Shown here piece after piece: positions 42,614 to 49,174 of a DNA stretch of 64,000 nucleotides (within the stretch, counting starts at the first letter, position 1; every line of letters starts with the position of its first letter). The position numbers and the translations under genes are program-made. The DNA is taken from contig VWVT01000010.1 of NCBI GenBank assembly GCA_008638415.1, forward strand, positions 62,001 through 126,000, written 5' to 3'. The notes below the pieces were generated by a model. The model was not told the origin of the DNA, made no database searches, and saw nothing but the letters and a program-made list of their open reading frames with translations. Origin of the DNA: Nocardiopsis sinuspersici (GTDB lineage Bacteria; Actinomycetota; Actinomycetes; Streptosporangiales; Streptosporangiaceae).

Positions 42614-43810
42614 ATGGCCATGGAAAACTACGAATCGCTGGATCTGGCGCCCAAGCCGATCCGCCCGCACATCCTGGCCGCCGCGACCATCGTCTACGGC
42701 GATGACTACTACGGCGGCAAGCGGGAGACCATCAATCTCTCCGGCTTCGTCCAGATGAACAAGTGGCCGATGCCGGGCTTCGAGCACCGCGTGGACGCCA
42801 AGGGACACGCCGAGTTCGACACGGAGCTGATCAGCGCTCCCGAGGTGGGGATCAAGGGGTTCAGCTACGAGTTGAACGACCGGATCCAGATCCTGTCCAA
42901 CCCCCTGCTGCCCAACACGGGGCACGTGCGGCAGATCGCGCCGGGCACCAACTTCCCGGCCGAGTTCCACATCCGCCGTTTCGGCATCCTGGAGACCAGC
43001 AGCATGCGGCTGGTGCACCGCAACGTCATCGACATCTACGGGGTCGTCGACTCGGTCCCGCCCTTCCAGAAGCCCCTGGGACGCCCCTACCTGGGCTACC
43101 CGCGCGGTGACCAGCAGATGGAGCTCGTGCAGTCCCCGGGCGTCGTCCGCGGCACCACGCTCCCCGAGGCCTGGTACCCGTCGACCGACGACAACCAGCC
43201 GATCGGCACCACCCCCTCGGTGTTCTTCGCCGACAGCCCCGCGGCCTGCATGTCCATGCTGGTCGACCCCTCGATGATCATGCAGGTCTCGATGGAGGGC
43301 CAGCTGCAGCTGGAGGTCAACGGGCGGACCGTCACCGTCGAGGTGACCGGCGACCACAAGCTGGCCGCTGGTGCGGAGATCCTGCTCTTCGGTCCCGAGA
43401 AGCACGGCGAGGGCCGCGGGGTCCTCGCCCAGCTCGCCAGGACCTCGCTGGTGGGCCACTGCGAGGAGCTCGGCGGCAGGGTCATGCTGAGGGCCAGCTG
43501 GCCCCGGCCGTCCGGGGGCACCCTGGGCGAGGGCACCGAGGAGAGCCTCAGCAGCGTCCGCTACCCCGGCGACCTGCACATCGACGCGGAGTTCGAGGTC
43601 GTCACGCCGCACGGTGTGCTGTACGCGGCGAACCCGGTCCACGTCTCCGGACGTCTGTCGGACCTGGACCCGGAGGGCACGGAGCTGACCATGGTCGGCT
43701 CCGACGCCGCCCTCCTGACCACTGGAGACGAGGCCAAGGCCCGCCTGTCCGGGCTCCGGCTCGTCATGCGGGAGGCGATCGTCGGCGAGCACGCCGCCGT
43801 CAACGTCTGA
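42614..43810 (+). CDS. Unrecognised 398-residue protein in the enediyne accessory operon
   Basis: A beta-rich, soluble protein of 398 residues with no signal peptide and no recognised family. Segments such as 'PKPIRPHILAAATIVYGDDY', 'INLSGFVQMNKWPMPGFEH' and 'EFHIRRFGILETSSMRLVHR' in the first half and 'DLHIDAEFEVVTPHGVLYAA' in the second suggest strands of a lipocalin- or ribosyl-like barrel. The first ~180 residues contain many aromatics and pairs of charged residues. GGAGG is placed correctly before the ATG. It is followed 63 bp later by a PRMT-like methyltransferase and then a beta-propeller and a UbiB-like kinase. It may be a binding protein or enzyme particular to this type of cluster; I could not assign it. 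Confidence 0.7.
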   Translation: MAMENYESLDLAPKPIRPHILAAATIVYGDDYYGGKRETINLSGFVQMNKWPMPGFEHRVDAKGHAEFDTELISAPEVGIKGFSYELNDRIQILSNPLLPNTGHVRQIAPGTNFPAEFHIRRFGILETSSMRLVHRNVIDIYGVVDSVPPFQKPLGRPYLGYPRGDQQMELVQSPGVVRGTTLPEAWYPSTDDNQPIGTTPSVFFADSPAACMSMLVDPSMIMQVSMEGQLQLEVNGRTVTVEVTGDHKLAAGAEILLFGPEKHGEGRGVLAQLARTSLVGHCEELGGRVMLRASWPRPSGGTLGEGTEESLSSVRYPGDLHIDAEFEVVTPHGVLYAANPVHVSGRLSDLDPEGTELTMVGSDAALLTTGDEAKARLSGLRLVMREAIVGEHAAVNV

Positions 43811-43824
43811 CCCGATCCCACATC

Positions 43825-43854
43825 CCCTCCCGTACGCCTCGGCGTGCGGGAGGG
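43825..43854 (+). terminator. Hairpin between the 398-aa protein and the methyltransferase
   Basis: A 14-bp stem with one G-T pair, CCCTCCCGTACGCC against GGCGTGCGGGAGGG, with a 2-base centre. Without a T-tract it may be an attenuator that lowers expression of the downstream genes rather than a full terminator. Confidence 0.6.
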
Positions 43855-43873
43855 CCCGCTTACAGGAGGCGCC

Positions 43874-44767
43874 GTGGACAGCCGGACACTGCTGATGCAT
43901 CAGGTGATGCTCTCCGACGGAAGGCGGCTGGACGCCTACGACCGGGCTCTGAGAGAGGAGATCACCCCGGGAGACGTCGTCGCCGACCTCGGTGCGGGCA
44001 CGCTCGCGTTGAGCCTGCTGGCCCTCCGCCACGGGGCGGGGCACGTGTTCGCGGTGGAGGGCGACCCCGCGACCGCCGCGCTCGCCGCGCGTATCGCCGA
44101 GGGCAACGGGCTCGGGGACCGGCTCACCGTCATCCAGGGCGACGCCCGTTCCGTGCGCCTGCCCGTTCCGGCGGACGTGGTGGTGGGTGAGCTCATGGGC
44201 AACCTGGGACCGGAGGAGGAGATGCCCGAGACCTTCGCCCGGTTCGCCGAGGCCAACCTCGCGAAGGGAGGCAGGTGCGTTCCCCGCGCCCTCACCACCG
44301 AGCTCGCGGCGATCCAGTTCGACGGTGAGGGCTGGGGCATCTGGTCGGACGGCTTCCTCGGCCACAGTCTGGCGGTGGTCCAGGAGCACGCCGTCCCCGC
44401 GGCCCAGCTCCACTTCTTCCAGAGGGACCCCGTCCTGCTGAGCGCCCCCGTCCCCGCGGCCGAGTCCGAGCTGGGCGCCAAGGGCCCCTCGTCCCTCGGG
44501 GAGACCCACGAACTGACCGTCGTCCGCCCCGGCAGGCTCCACGCCATCATGGGATCGTTCACGGCGGCGTTCACCCCCGACGTCTCCCTGTCGAACTTCC
44601 CCTCCTACCCGGGATGCAACTGGGGCGTCTGGATCTGGCCCCTGCGCCACACCGCGGTCTCGGAGGGCGACGTCCTGAGGGTTCGGATGCACAGGCCCGA
44701 CACGGTGCGCGACGTCATGGAGTGGCGGATGGACTGCCGGATCGTTCGCGGGAGGGAGGCGCGATGA
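43874..44767 (+). CDS. PRMT-like SAM-dependent methyltransferase
   Basis: About 297 residues; GTG after AGGAGG is used. 'LMHQVMLSDGRRLDAYDRAL' is followed by 'VVADLGAGTLALSLLALRHG' (motif I), 'FAVEGDPATAAL' (motif II) and 'VVGELMGNLGPEEEMPETFA', which looks like the double-Glu loop of protein arginine methyltransferases. The second half is the PRMT-type beta-barrel ('WIWPLRHTAVSEGDVLRVRM'). Eukaryote-like PRMT folds are uncommon in bacterial clusters but some methylate guanidino or other N-nucleophiles. Here the acceptor is unknown. It overlaps the second beta-propeller gene (ATGA), so they are coupled. Confidence 0.8.
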   Translation: MDSRTLLMHQVMLSDGRRLDAYDRALREEITPGDVVADLGAGTLALSLLALRHGAGHVFAVEGDPATAALAARIAEGNGLGDRLTVIQGDARSVRLPVPADVVVGELMGNLGPEEEMPETFARFAEANLAKGGRCVPRALTTELAAIQFDGEGWGIWSDGFLGHSLAVVQEHAVPAAQLHFFQRDPVLLSAPVPAAESELGAKGPSSLGETHELTVVRPGRLHAIMGSFTAAFTPDVSLSNFPSYPGCNWGVWIWPLRHTAVSEGDVLRVRMHRPDTVRDVMEWRMDCRIVRGREAR

Positions 44768-45423
44768 CCATCCTGGCGGGTATCGTCCGCGACCTCCCCG
44801 TGAACGCGCTCACCCCGTGCGGACTGACCTGGTTCGGCCAGTTCCTCTGGTTCTCGGAGGGGTTCACACGGCGCATCAGCGCGGTCGACCCCCACTCGGG
44901 GGAGGTCGTGCACCAGATCTCCTGCGACGACATGAGCACCGACCTGACCACGCTGCGGGGAGGACTGCTCCAGATCGTGGGGGAGGACGACCGGCTGCGG
45001 CTGCTGGACCCCGGGAACGGGGCCACCCTCGACGAGGCGCCCAACCCCCGCCCCGGCCACGCCGTCACCGGGATCGAGGCGGGCCGGGAGGGGATCTGGA
45101 TGAGCTACGGGGACCTCGGCGTCCTCGACTTCCGCTCGCTGGACGGCCTCGCCCTGCTGGAGACCGTCTCGGTGGGCGGGCACCCCACCGGTGTGACGGT
45201 CTCCGACGGCTTCGTCGCCTACGCCGACCACCAGAGGTCCCGACTCACCCTGCTGGACGTCAACGGGCACCACCGGCGCCTGGCCGTCTCGGTGTGGGGC
45301 AGGCCGAGCGCCCTGACATGGGACGGGAGGCTGCACTGGTACTGCGACTACGACACGCTACAGCTGCGGGCGGTCGAACTGCCGGGTTTCCGGCGGTCCG
45401 CCGGCCATGACTCACGATGCTGA
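44764..45423 (+). CDS. Small beta-propeller-like protein (paralogue 2)
   Basis: 219 residues, the same length as the propeller protein at 40.5 kb and clearly homologous: 'CGLTWFGQFLWFSEGFTRRI', 'GLLQIVGEDDRLRLLDPGNG', 'GVTVSDGFVAYADHQRSRLT' and 'ALTWDGRLHWYCDYDTLQLR'. The start lies in the ATGA overlap with the PRMT-like gene. Two propeller paralogues in neighbouring operons, each coupled to a transferase or ligase, suggest they serve a partner rather than acting alone. No metal or active site is identifiable. Confidence 0.65.
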   Translation: MTILAGIVRDLPVNALTPCGLTWFGQFLWFSEGFTRRISAVDPHSGEVVHQISCDDMSTDLTTLRGGLLQIVGEDDRLRLLDPGNGATLDEAPNPRPGHAVTGIEAGREGIWMSYGDLGVLDFRSLDGLALLETVSVGGHPTGVTVSDGFVAYADHQRSRLTLLDVNGHHRRLAVSVWGRPSALTWDGRLHWYCDYDTLQLRAVELPGFRRSAGHDSRC

Positions 45424-46709
45424 GGGAGCCCCCCGTGCCACAAGGACTCAGGTACCTGCGCCGGGCCGCGCGAGTGTTCTCCACCGTGGCCGTGGCGCTC
45501 CCCGCGGCGGCGGCGGAGGGGCTGGCGGTGGCTGTGGCCTCCGGCGGCGACCGAGGCCGCCGACGGTTCCACCGGCGGATGACCGGACTGCTGATGCGGT
45601 TGGGCCCCGCGTTCGTCAAGGTCGGCCAGGTGCTCGGAACCCGCAGGGACATGCTGTCGCCCGCCCTCTGCGACGAGCTCTCCCGCCTCCAGGACGACGT
45701 CGCCCCCCTGGACGAGGCGCGCAGCGAACGCCTCCTGCGTGAGGTCTACGGGGAGGAGATGCCGGAACTGTTCCGGCGGATCGACTTCCGGCCGGTCGCC
45801 GGAGGCAGCATCGCCTGCGTCTACCGGGCCGACAGCGAGTCCCGGGGCGCGGTGGCGCTCAAGGTCCTGAGGCCCGGGGTCCCCGAGGTCATGGAACGCG
45901 ACTTGTGGCTGATGCGCCGGGGCGCCGCCCTGGCCGCCCGGCTTCCGCTCCTGGCCGGCATGCCGGTCGTCCAGGTCGTCGGACAGGTCGCCGACGCGGT
46001 CCTGGGCCAGCTCGACTTCCCCCGCGAGGCCGAGGCCCTCCAACGGCTGCGCGGCAACCTCTCCGCCGTGCGGCGTGTGAGCGCGCCCCGGGTCTACGAG
46101 GAACTGTGCCGACCGCACTGCGTCGCGATGGAGTTCGTGCCCGGACTCGACACGGAGACGCCGCGGCGGTGCTCGCCCGTGCTGCGCCGCGGGTTCGCGG
46201 AAGCCGGGCTGACCGCCGTCTACCGGATGCTCTTCGTCGACGGTTTCGTCCACTGCGACCTGCACCGGGGGAACCTGTACTTCACCGAGGCGGGGCAGGT
46301 GGTCCTCCTCGACGCCGGGTTCAGCGTCCAGCTATCCGACCGGCTGCGGCGGCTGTTCGCCGAGTTCTTCATGAACATGGCCGTCGGACGCGGCACACGC
46401 TGTGCCGAGATCGTCATCGAGAGCTCGACCGGGCTGGGCCCCGACGCGGACCTGGAGGGCTTCACCGTGCTCATGGCGGACCTGGTCCACCGCAGCCACG
46501 GGCTCTCGGCGGAGGAGTTCAGCCTCGTCGCCTTCGCGACCGAGATGTTCGACCTGCAACGCAGACACGGGGTGCACGCTGCCGCGGAGCTCGTCTTCCC
46601 CCTGCTCTCCCTGCTGGTGGTCGAGGGGACGATCCGCGAACTCCACCCGGGGATCGACTTCCAGGAGACGGCCAAGCCCATGCTGAACAAGGGGCTCTTC
46701 TCCGCCTGA
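45417..46709 (+). CDS. UbiB/ABC1/ADCK-family atypical kinase
   Basis: 430 residues. It has the family-specific KxGQ motif (Lys68 in FVKVGQVLGTRRDMLSP), an Ala-type nucleotide loop 'GGSIACVYRA', Lys in 'AVALKVLRPGV', the catalytic HCDLHRGNLY and the metal motif 'VLLDAGF' (DAG in place of DFG). Members of this family (UbiB, Coq8) bind ATP and help lipid or isoprenoid biosynthesis at the membrane; their activity is debated. An N-terminal helix rich in Ala may be membrane-associated. It overlaps the propeller gene by 7 bp and ends the operon. Why an enediyne cluster would carry one is unknown. Confidence 0.88.
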   Translation: MLREPPVPQGLRYLRRAARVFSTVAVALPAAAAEGLAVAVASGGDRGRRRFHRRMTGLLMRLGPAFVKVGQVLGTRRDMLSPALCDELSRLQDDVAPLDEARSERLLREVYGEEMPELFRRIDFRPVAGGSIACVYRADSESRGAVALKVLRPGVPEVMERDLWLMRRGAALAARLPLLAGMPVVQVVGQVADAVLGQLDFPREAEALQRLRGNLSAVRRVSAPRVYEELCRPHCVAMEFVPGLDTETPRRCSPVLRRGFAEAGLTAVYRMLFVDGFVHCDLHRGNLYFTEAGQVVLLDAGFSVQLSDRLRRLFAEFFMNMAVGRGTRCAEIVIESSTGLGPDADLEGFTVLMADLVHRSHGLSAEEFSLVAFATEMFDLQRRHGVHAAAELVFPLLSLLVVEGTIRELHPGIDFQETAKPMLNKGLFSA

Positions 46710-46717
46710 GGCGTGGT

Positions 46718-46754
46718 CGCCCGCCGGGGCCGCCGTGCCCGGCCCCGGCGGGCG
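46718..46754. terminator. Bidirectional hairpin between convergent kinase and S-methyltransferase genes
   Basis: CGCCCGCCGGGGCC and its exact complement are separated by 9 bases. It lies 9 bases after one stop codon and 6 bases from the other gene's stop. Confidence 0.85.
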
Positions 46755-46759
46755 CGCCG

Positions 46760-47686
46760 TCAGGGCCGCGACCCGCCGGGAGCCGCGGCGTGCTCTCCGG
46801 CCAGGGCCCGGGCCAGGGCGGCGATGTGCGCGGACGTCGTCCCGCAGCAGCCGCCGACGAGGTCGAGTCCGTACTCTCCGGCCCAGCGCGCCATGGTCGC
46901 CGCGAAGGCGGCGGGTTCCACCGCCGGGGCCAGGGGTCCCTCCACGGAGGTGTCCGGACCGCGTTCCTCGATGTTCGGATAAGCCCCGAGCGCGCCGGAG
47001 TACGACGTGCGCAGGACCCGCAGTGCCTCCTCCGTCCTCTCCGGGGCGGTGCAGTTCACGCAGACCATCGCCGCTCCGGCCGCCTCGACGGCCCGGGCCG
47101 CCTCGGCCAGGGGCTCGCCCGACAGCAGGGCCGCGCCGTCACCGCAGACGAACCCCGCCCACGGCACGCCGCCCACCGCGACGACCTCTTCGACCGCGAT
47201 CCGGGCCTCCCTGACGGTGTTCATCGTCTCCACCAGGAAGACCTCCACCCCGCAGCGCCGGAGCTCGGTGGCCATCCAGCGGTGTTCCGCGCGCAGGACG
47301 GAGTCGTCCGCGGGGACCGAGCCGGGCTGGTAGCAGTCCTCGACCGGTCCCATGGAGCCGACCACGTCCACCCCCGGGTACCGTTCGGCGGCCCGCTCTG
47401 CGGTTCCCAGCGCCGCGTGCACCATCCACGCCCTTCCCGAGCCCGGGTCGAACCCCAGCCGGTCCAGTGTCCGGAGGTTGCACCGGAAGGTGTTGGCGGT
47501 GAGCACGTCCGCGCCGGCGTCCAGGAAGTCCTCGTGGATCCCTCGCAGGCGTTCGCGCCTGGTACCGACCAACAGGGACTTGTTGGTCCACCAAGGTGCC
47601 TCCACGGGTTCGCCGGCGCGGGCGAGCTCGGTCGCCAGCCCTCCGTCGAGCAGCCGAGGCGGCCCCGGGCGTCGGGGACGGTTCAT
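46760..47686 (-). CDS. Homocysteine S-methyltransferase family protein
   Basis: 308 residues; the ATG after GGGAGAGGAC is used. A (beta/alpha)8 barrel of the Hcy-binding type: 'LLDGGLATELARAG', 'ADVLTANTFRCN', 'EVFLVETMNTVREARIAV', 'AMVCVNCTAPE' and 'LVGGCCGTTSAHIAALA'. The Cys of CVNC and the paired Cys of GGCCGT make the conserved Zn thiolate site. Enzymes of this family transfer a methyl group from S-methylmethionine or SAM to a thiol. In a cluster with cysteine desulfurase, sulfur carrier and C-S lyase genes, S-methylation of a thiol or persulfide is a natural guess, but housekeeping methionine salvage is the default. It is divergent from the DUF899 gene. Confidence 0.9.
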   Translation of the reverse strand: MNRPRRPGPPRLLDGGLATELARAGEPVEAPWWTNKSLLVGTRRERLRGIHEDFLDAGADVLTANTFRCNLRTLDRLGFDPGSGRAWMVHAALGTAERAAERYPGVDVVGSMGPVEDCYQPGSVPADDSVLRAEHRWMATELRRCGVEVFLVETMNTVREARIAVEEVVAVGGVPWAGFVCGDGAALLSGEPLAEAARAVEAAGAAMVCVNCTAPERTEEALRVLRTSYSGALGAYPNIEERGPDTSVEGPLAPAVEPAAFAATMARWAGEYGLDLVGGCCGTTSAHIAALARALAGEHAAAPGGSRP

Positions 47687-47802
47687 GTCCTCTCCCTTCA
47701 CCTCACCGGGACGTGGCCGGTCCTGACGGGCGGTCACGGCGGCGGCGTGGGACGCCCCTCGCGGTCAGAACCCCGAACCTTCCCGGAAACCAACCTAAAT
47801 AG

Positions 47803-47816
47803 TTTAAAAAAATATA
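47803..47816. promoter_or_regulatory. AT-rich promoter box, second copy of TTTAAAAAAATATA
   Basis: Identical to the box at 42542. It sits between the divergent S-methyltransferase and DUF899 genes, 117 bases from the former. CTTGACC follows on the plus strand. Confidence 0.55.
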
Positions 47817-47974
47817 CTCTTGACCGTAGCATGGGCGCGTTCGGGCGGCCAGGGCCGATTCGGGGCCGGTGCCGTGCCCGATGCGCCGCCGGGCGGCACC
47901 CGTGCTCCGGGGAGGTGCCCGCGGAGGCCGGGGAGCCCGGCGGGTGAGTACTCGTCTGTCGGAAAGGGAGCGAA

Positions 47975-48706
47975 ATGGGTCAGAACCAGGGGAGCACCGG
48001 AGGGTCCGTGAACGAGGAGGACGACATCGTCCTGTGGCCGGCGGCGGCCGACTCCGCCTACGCGGCCGCGCGCCGGTCCCTGCTGCGCAGGGAGCGCGAA
48101 CTCCACGACCTCGCCGAGAGCGTGGCCGCCGAGCGCCGCGCACTGCCCAGGGGCGCGGTCGTGGACGAGTACGTCTTCCGGGAGCGGCCAGCGGGGCCGG
48201 CGCGGGGAGACGGCCCCGTCGAGACCGCCCTGGCCGACCTCTTCGGCCCGCACGACACCCTGGTGGTCTACCACCTGATGTTCGAACCGGGGAGCGGGCA
48301 GGCGTGCCCCATGTGCTCGATGTGGGTCGACGGGTTCCAGGGTGTGGCGGCACACCTGGCCAGGCACACCGCGTTCGCGGTCGTGGCGAAGGCCGGTGCG
48401 GACGAGCTGAGGTCCTGGGGCGCGCGTCGCGGGTGGGGCGGCCTGCGGCTGCTCTCCAGTCTGGAGAACACCTTCAACCACGACTTCGGAGTGGAGACCA
48501 AGGACTGCGAGCAGGCCCCCGGGGTGTCGGTGTTCGTGCGGGCGAACGGGGTGGTGCGCCACCACTACAGCGCGCGCCCGGAACTCTCGCCGACGCGGTC
48601 CGAGCGGGGTATCGACCTGCTCTCGCCGGTATGGCAGGTACTCGACCTGCTGCCCGCGGGCCGCGGCGGGTGGTACGCGGAGAACTCCTACGTCGAGGAG
48701 GTGTGA
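47975..48706 (+). CDS. DUF899 thioredoxin-like protein
   Basis: 243 residues; ATG after GAAAGGGAGCGAA. It carries the DUF899 pattern: 'REREL..LAESVAAERRALP' near the start, 'LFGPHDTLVVYHLMFEP' and 'CPMCSMWVDGFQGVAAHLAR' with a CxxC motif, and a C-terminal 'YSARPELSPTRSERGIDLLS' plus 'VWQVLDLLPAGRGG'. The fold is thioredoxin-like and the CPMC pair suggests a redox or thiol function, in the cytoplasm. The gene lies between the S-methyltransferase and the second ArsR gene and is convergent with the latter (15 bp). A protective thiol role against the enediyne's thiol-activated trigger is possible but not shown. Confidence 0.8.
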   Translation: MGQNQGSTGGSVNEEDDIVLWPAAADSAYAAARRSLLRRERELHDLAESVAAERRALPRGAVVDEYVFRERPAGPARGDGPVETALADLFGPHDTLVVYHLMFEPGSGQACPMCSMWVDGFQGVAAHLARHTAFAVVAKAGADELRSWGARRGWGGLRLLSSLENTFNHDFGVETKDCEQAPGVSVFVRANGVVRHHYSARPELSPTRSERGIDLLSPVWQVLDLLPAGRGGWYAENSYVEEV

Positions 48707-48721
48707 GAAGCCGGTGGCGCG

Positions 48722-49132
48722 CTACGCCTCCCCGTCCGGGCGCGGCCTGGCCGTGCGCTCGGTGTCGGGCGGGACACGTGCGTCCGCCTCGGGGCGCTCC
48801 GGTCCCACACGCGACTCGCGTGCCCCGCGCGCCAGGTCGGTCTCCAGTGAGTCGAGCCGCTGGTTCCAGAACTTCCTGTAGCGCTCCAGCCACAGGTCGA
48901 CGTCCTTGAGGGGTGAGGGAGCCACGGCGTACAGGCGCCGGGTTCCCTCGGCCAGGACGGTCACGAGGCCGTTCTCCCGCAGGACCCGAAGGTGCTGGGA
49001 GACGGCGGGCTGCGAGATCCCGAACTCCTCCTGGATCACGGCGCTGACCTGGCCCGCGGTCCGTTCGCCGTCGGCGAGTAGTTCGAGGATTCGGCGGCGG
49101 ACGGGTTCACCAAGTATGTCGAAAGCGCGCAC
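48722..49132 (-). CDS. ArsR-family winged-helix repressor (paralogue 2)
   Basis: 136 residues starting at a GTG. It matches the repressor at 9.2 kb closely: 'RAFDILGEPVRRRILELL', 'FGISQPAVSQHLRVLRENGL' and 'AEGTRRLYAV', with an added C-terminal tail of ~35 residues rich in Glu and Arg. No Cys metal site. The promoter has TTGACT, 16 bases, TAAACT, then 6 bases to the GTG, so the mRNA is probably leaderless. The -35 box overlaps the palindrome CTTATATAAG. The same palindrome-in-promoter occurs ahead of the exporter and the second SRPBCC gene, making this protein the likely controller of all three. Confidence 0.9.
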   Translation of the reverse strand: MRAFDILGEPVRRRILELLADGERTAGQVSAVIQEEFGISQPAVSQHLRVLRENGLVTVLAEGTRRLYAVAPSPLKDVDLWLERYRKFWNQRLDSLETDLARGARESRVGPERPEADARVPPDTERTARPRPDGEA

Positions 49133-49138
49133 ACCCAG

Positions 49139-49166
49139 AGTTTAGCGGTTTGCTTATATAAGTCAA
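49139..49166 (-). promoter_or_regulatory. ArsR2 promoter and operator (CTTATATAAG palindrome)
   Basis: On the minus strand TTGACT (-35) is followed after 16 bases by TAAACT (-10). The 10-bp perfect palindrome CTTATATAAG overlaps the 3' end of the -35 box, ideal for steric repression. The GTG lies 6 bases after the -10 box. Confidence 0.75.
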
Positions 49167-49174
49167 AGCTGATT

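Noticed and set aside
42611-44692. Very long open frame on the minus strand opposite the 398-aa protein and PRMT-like genes
   Set aside because: It is the mirror frame of two good genes with ribosome sites and motifs; its translation is Gly/Val/Asp/His-biased and has no domain.
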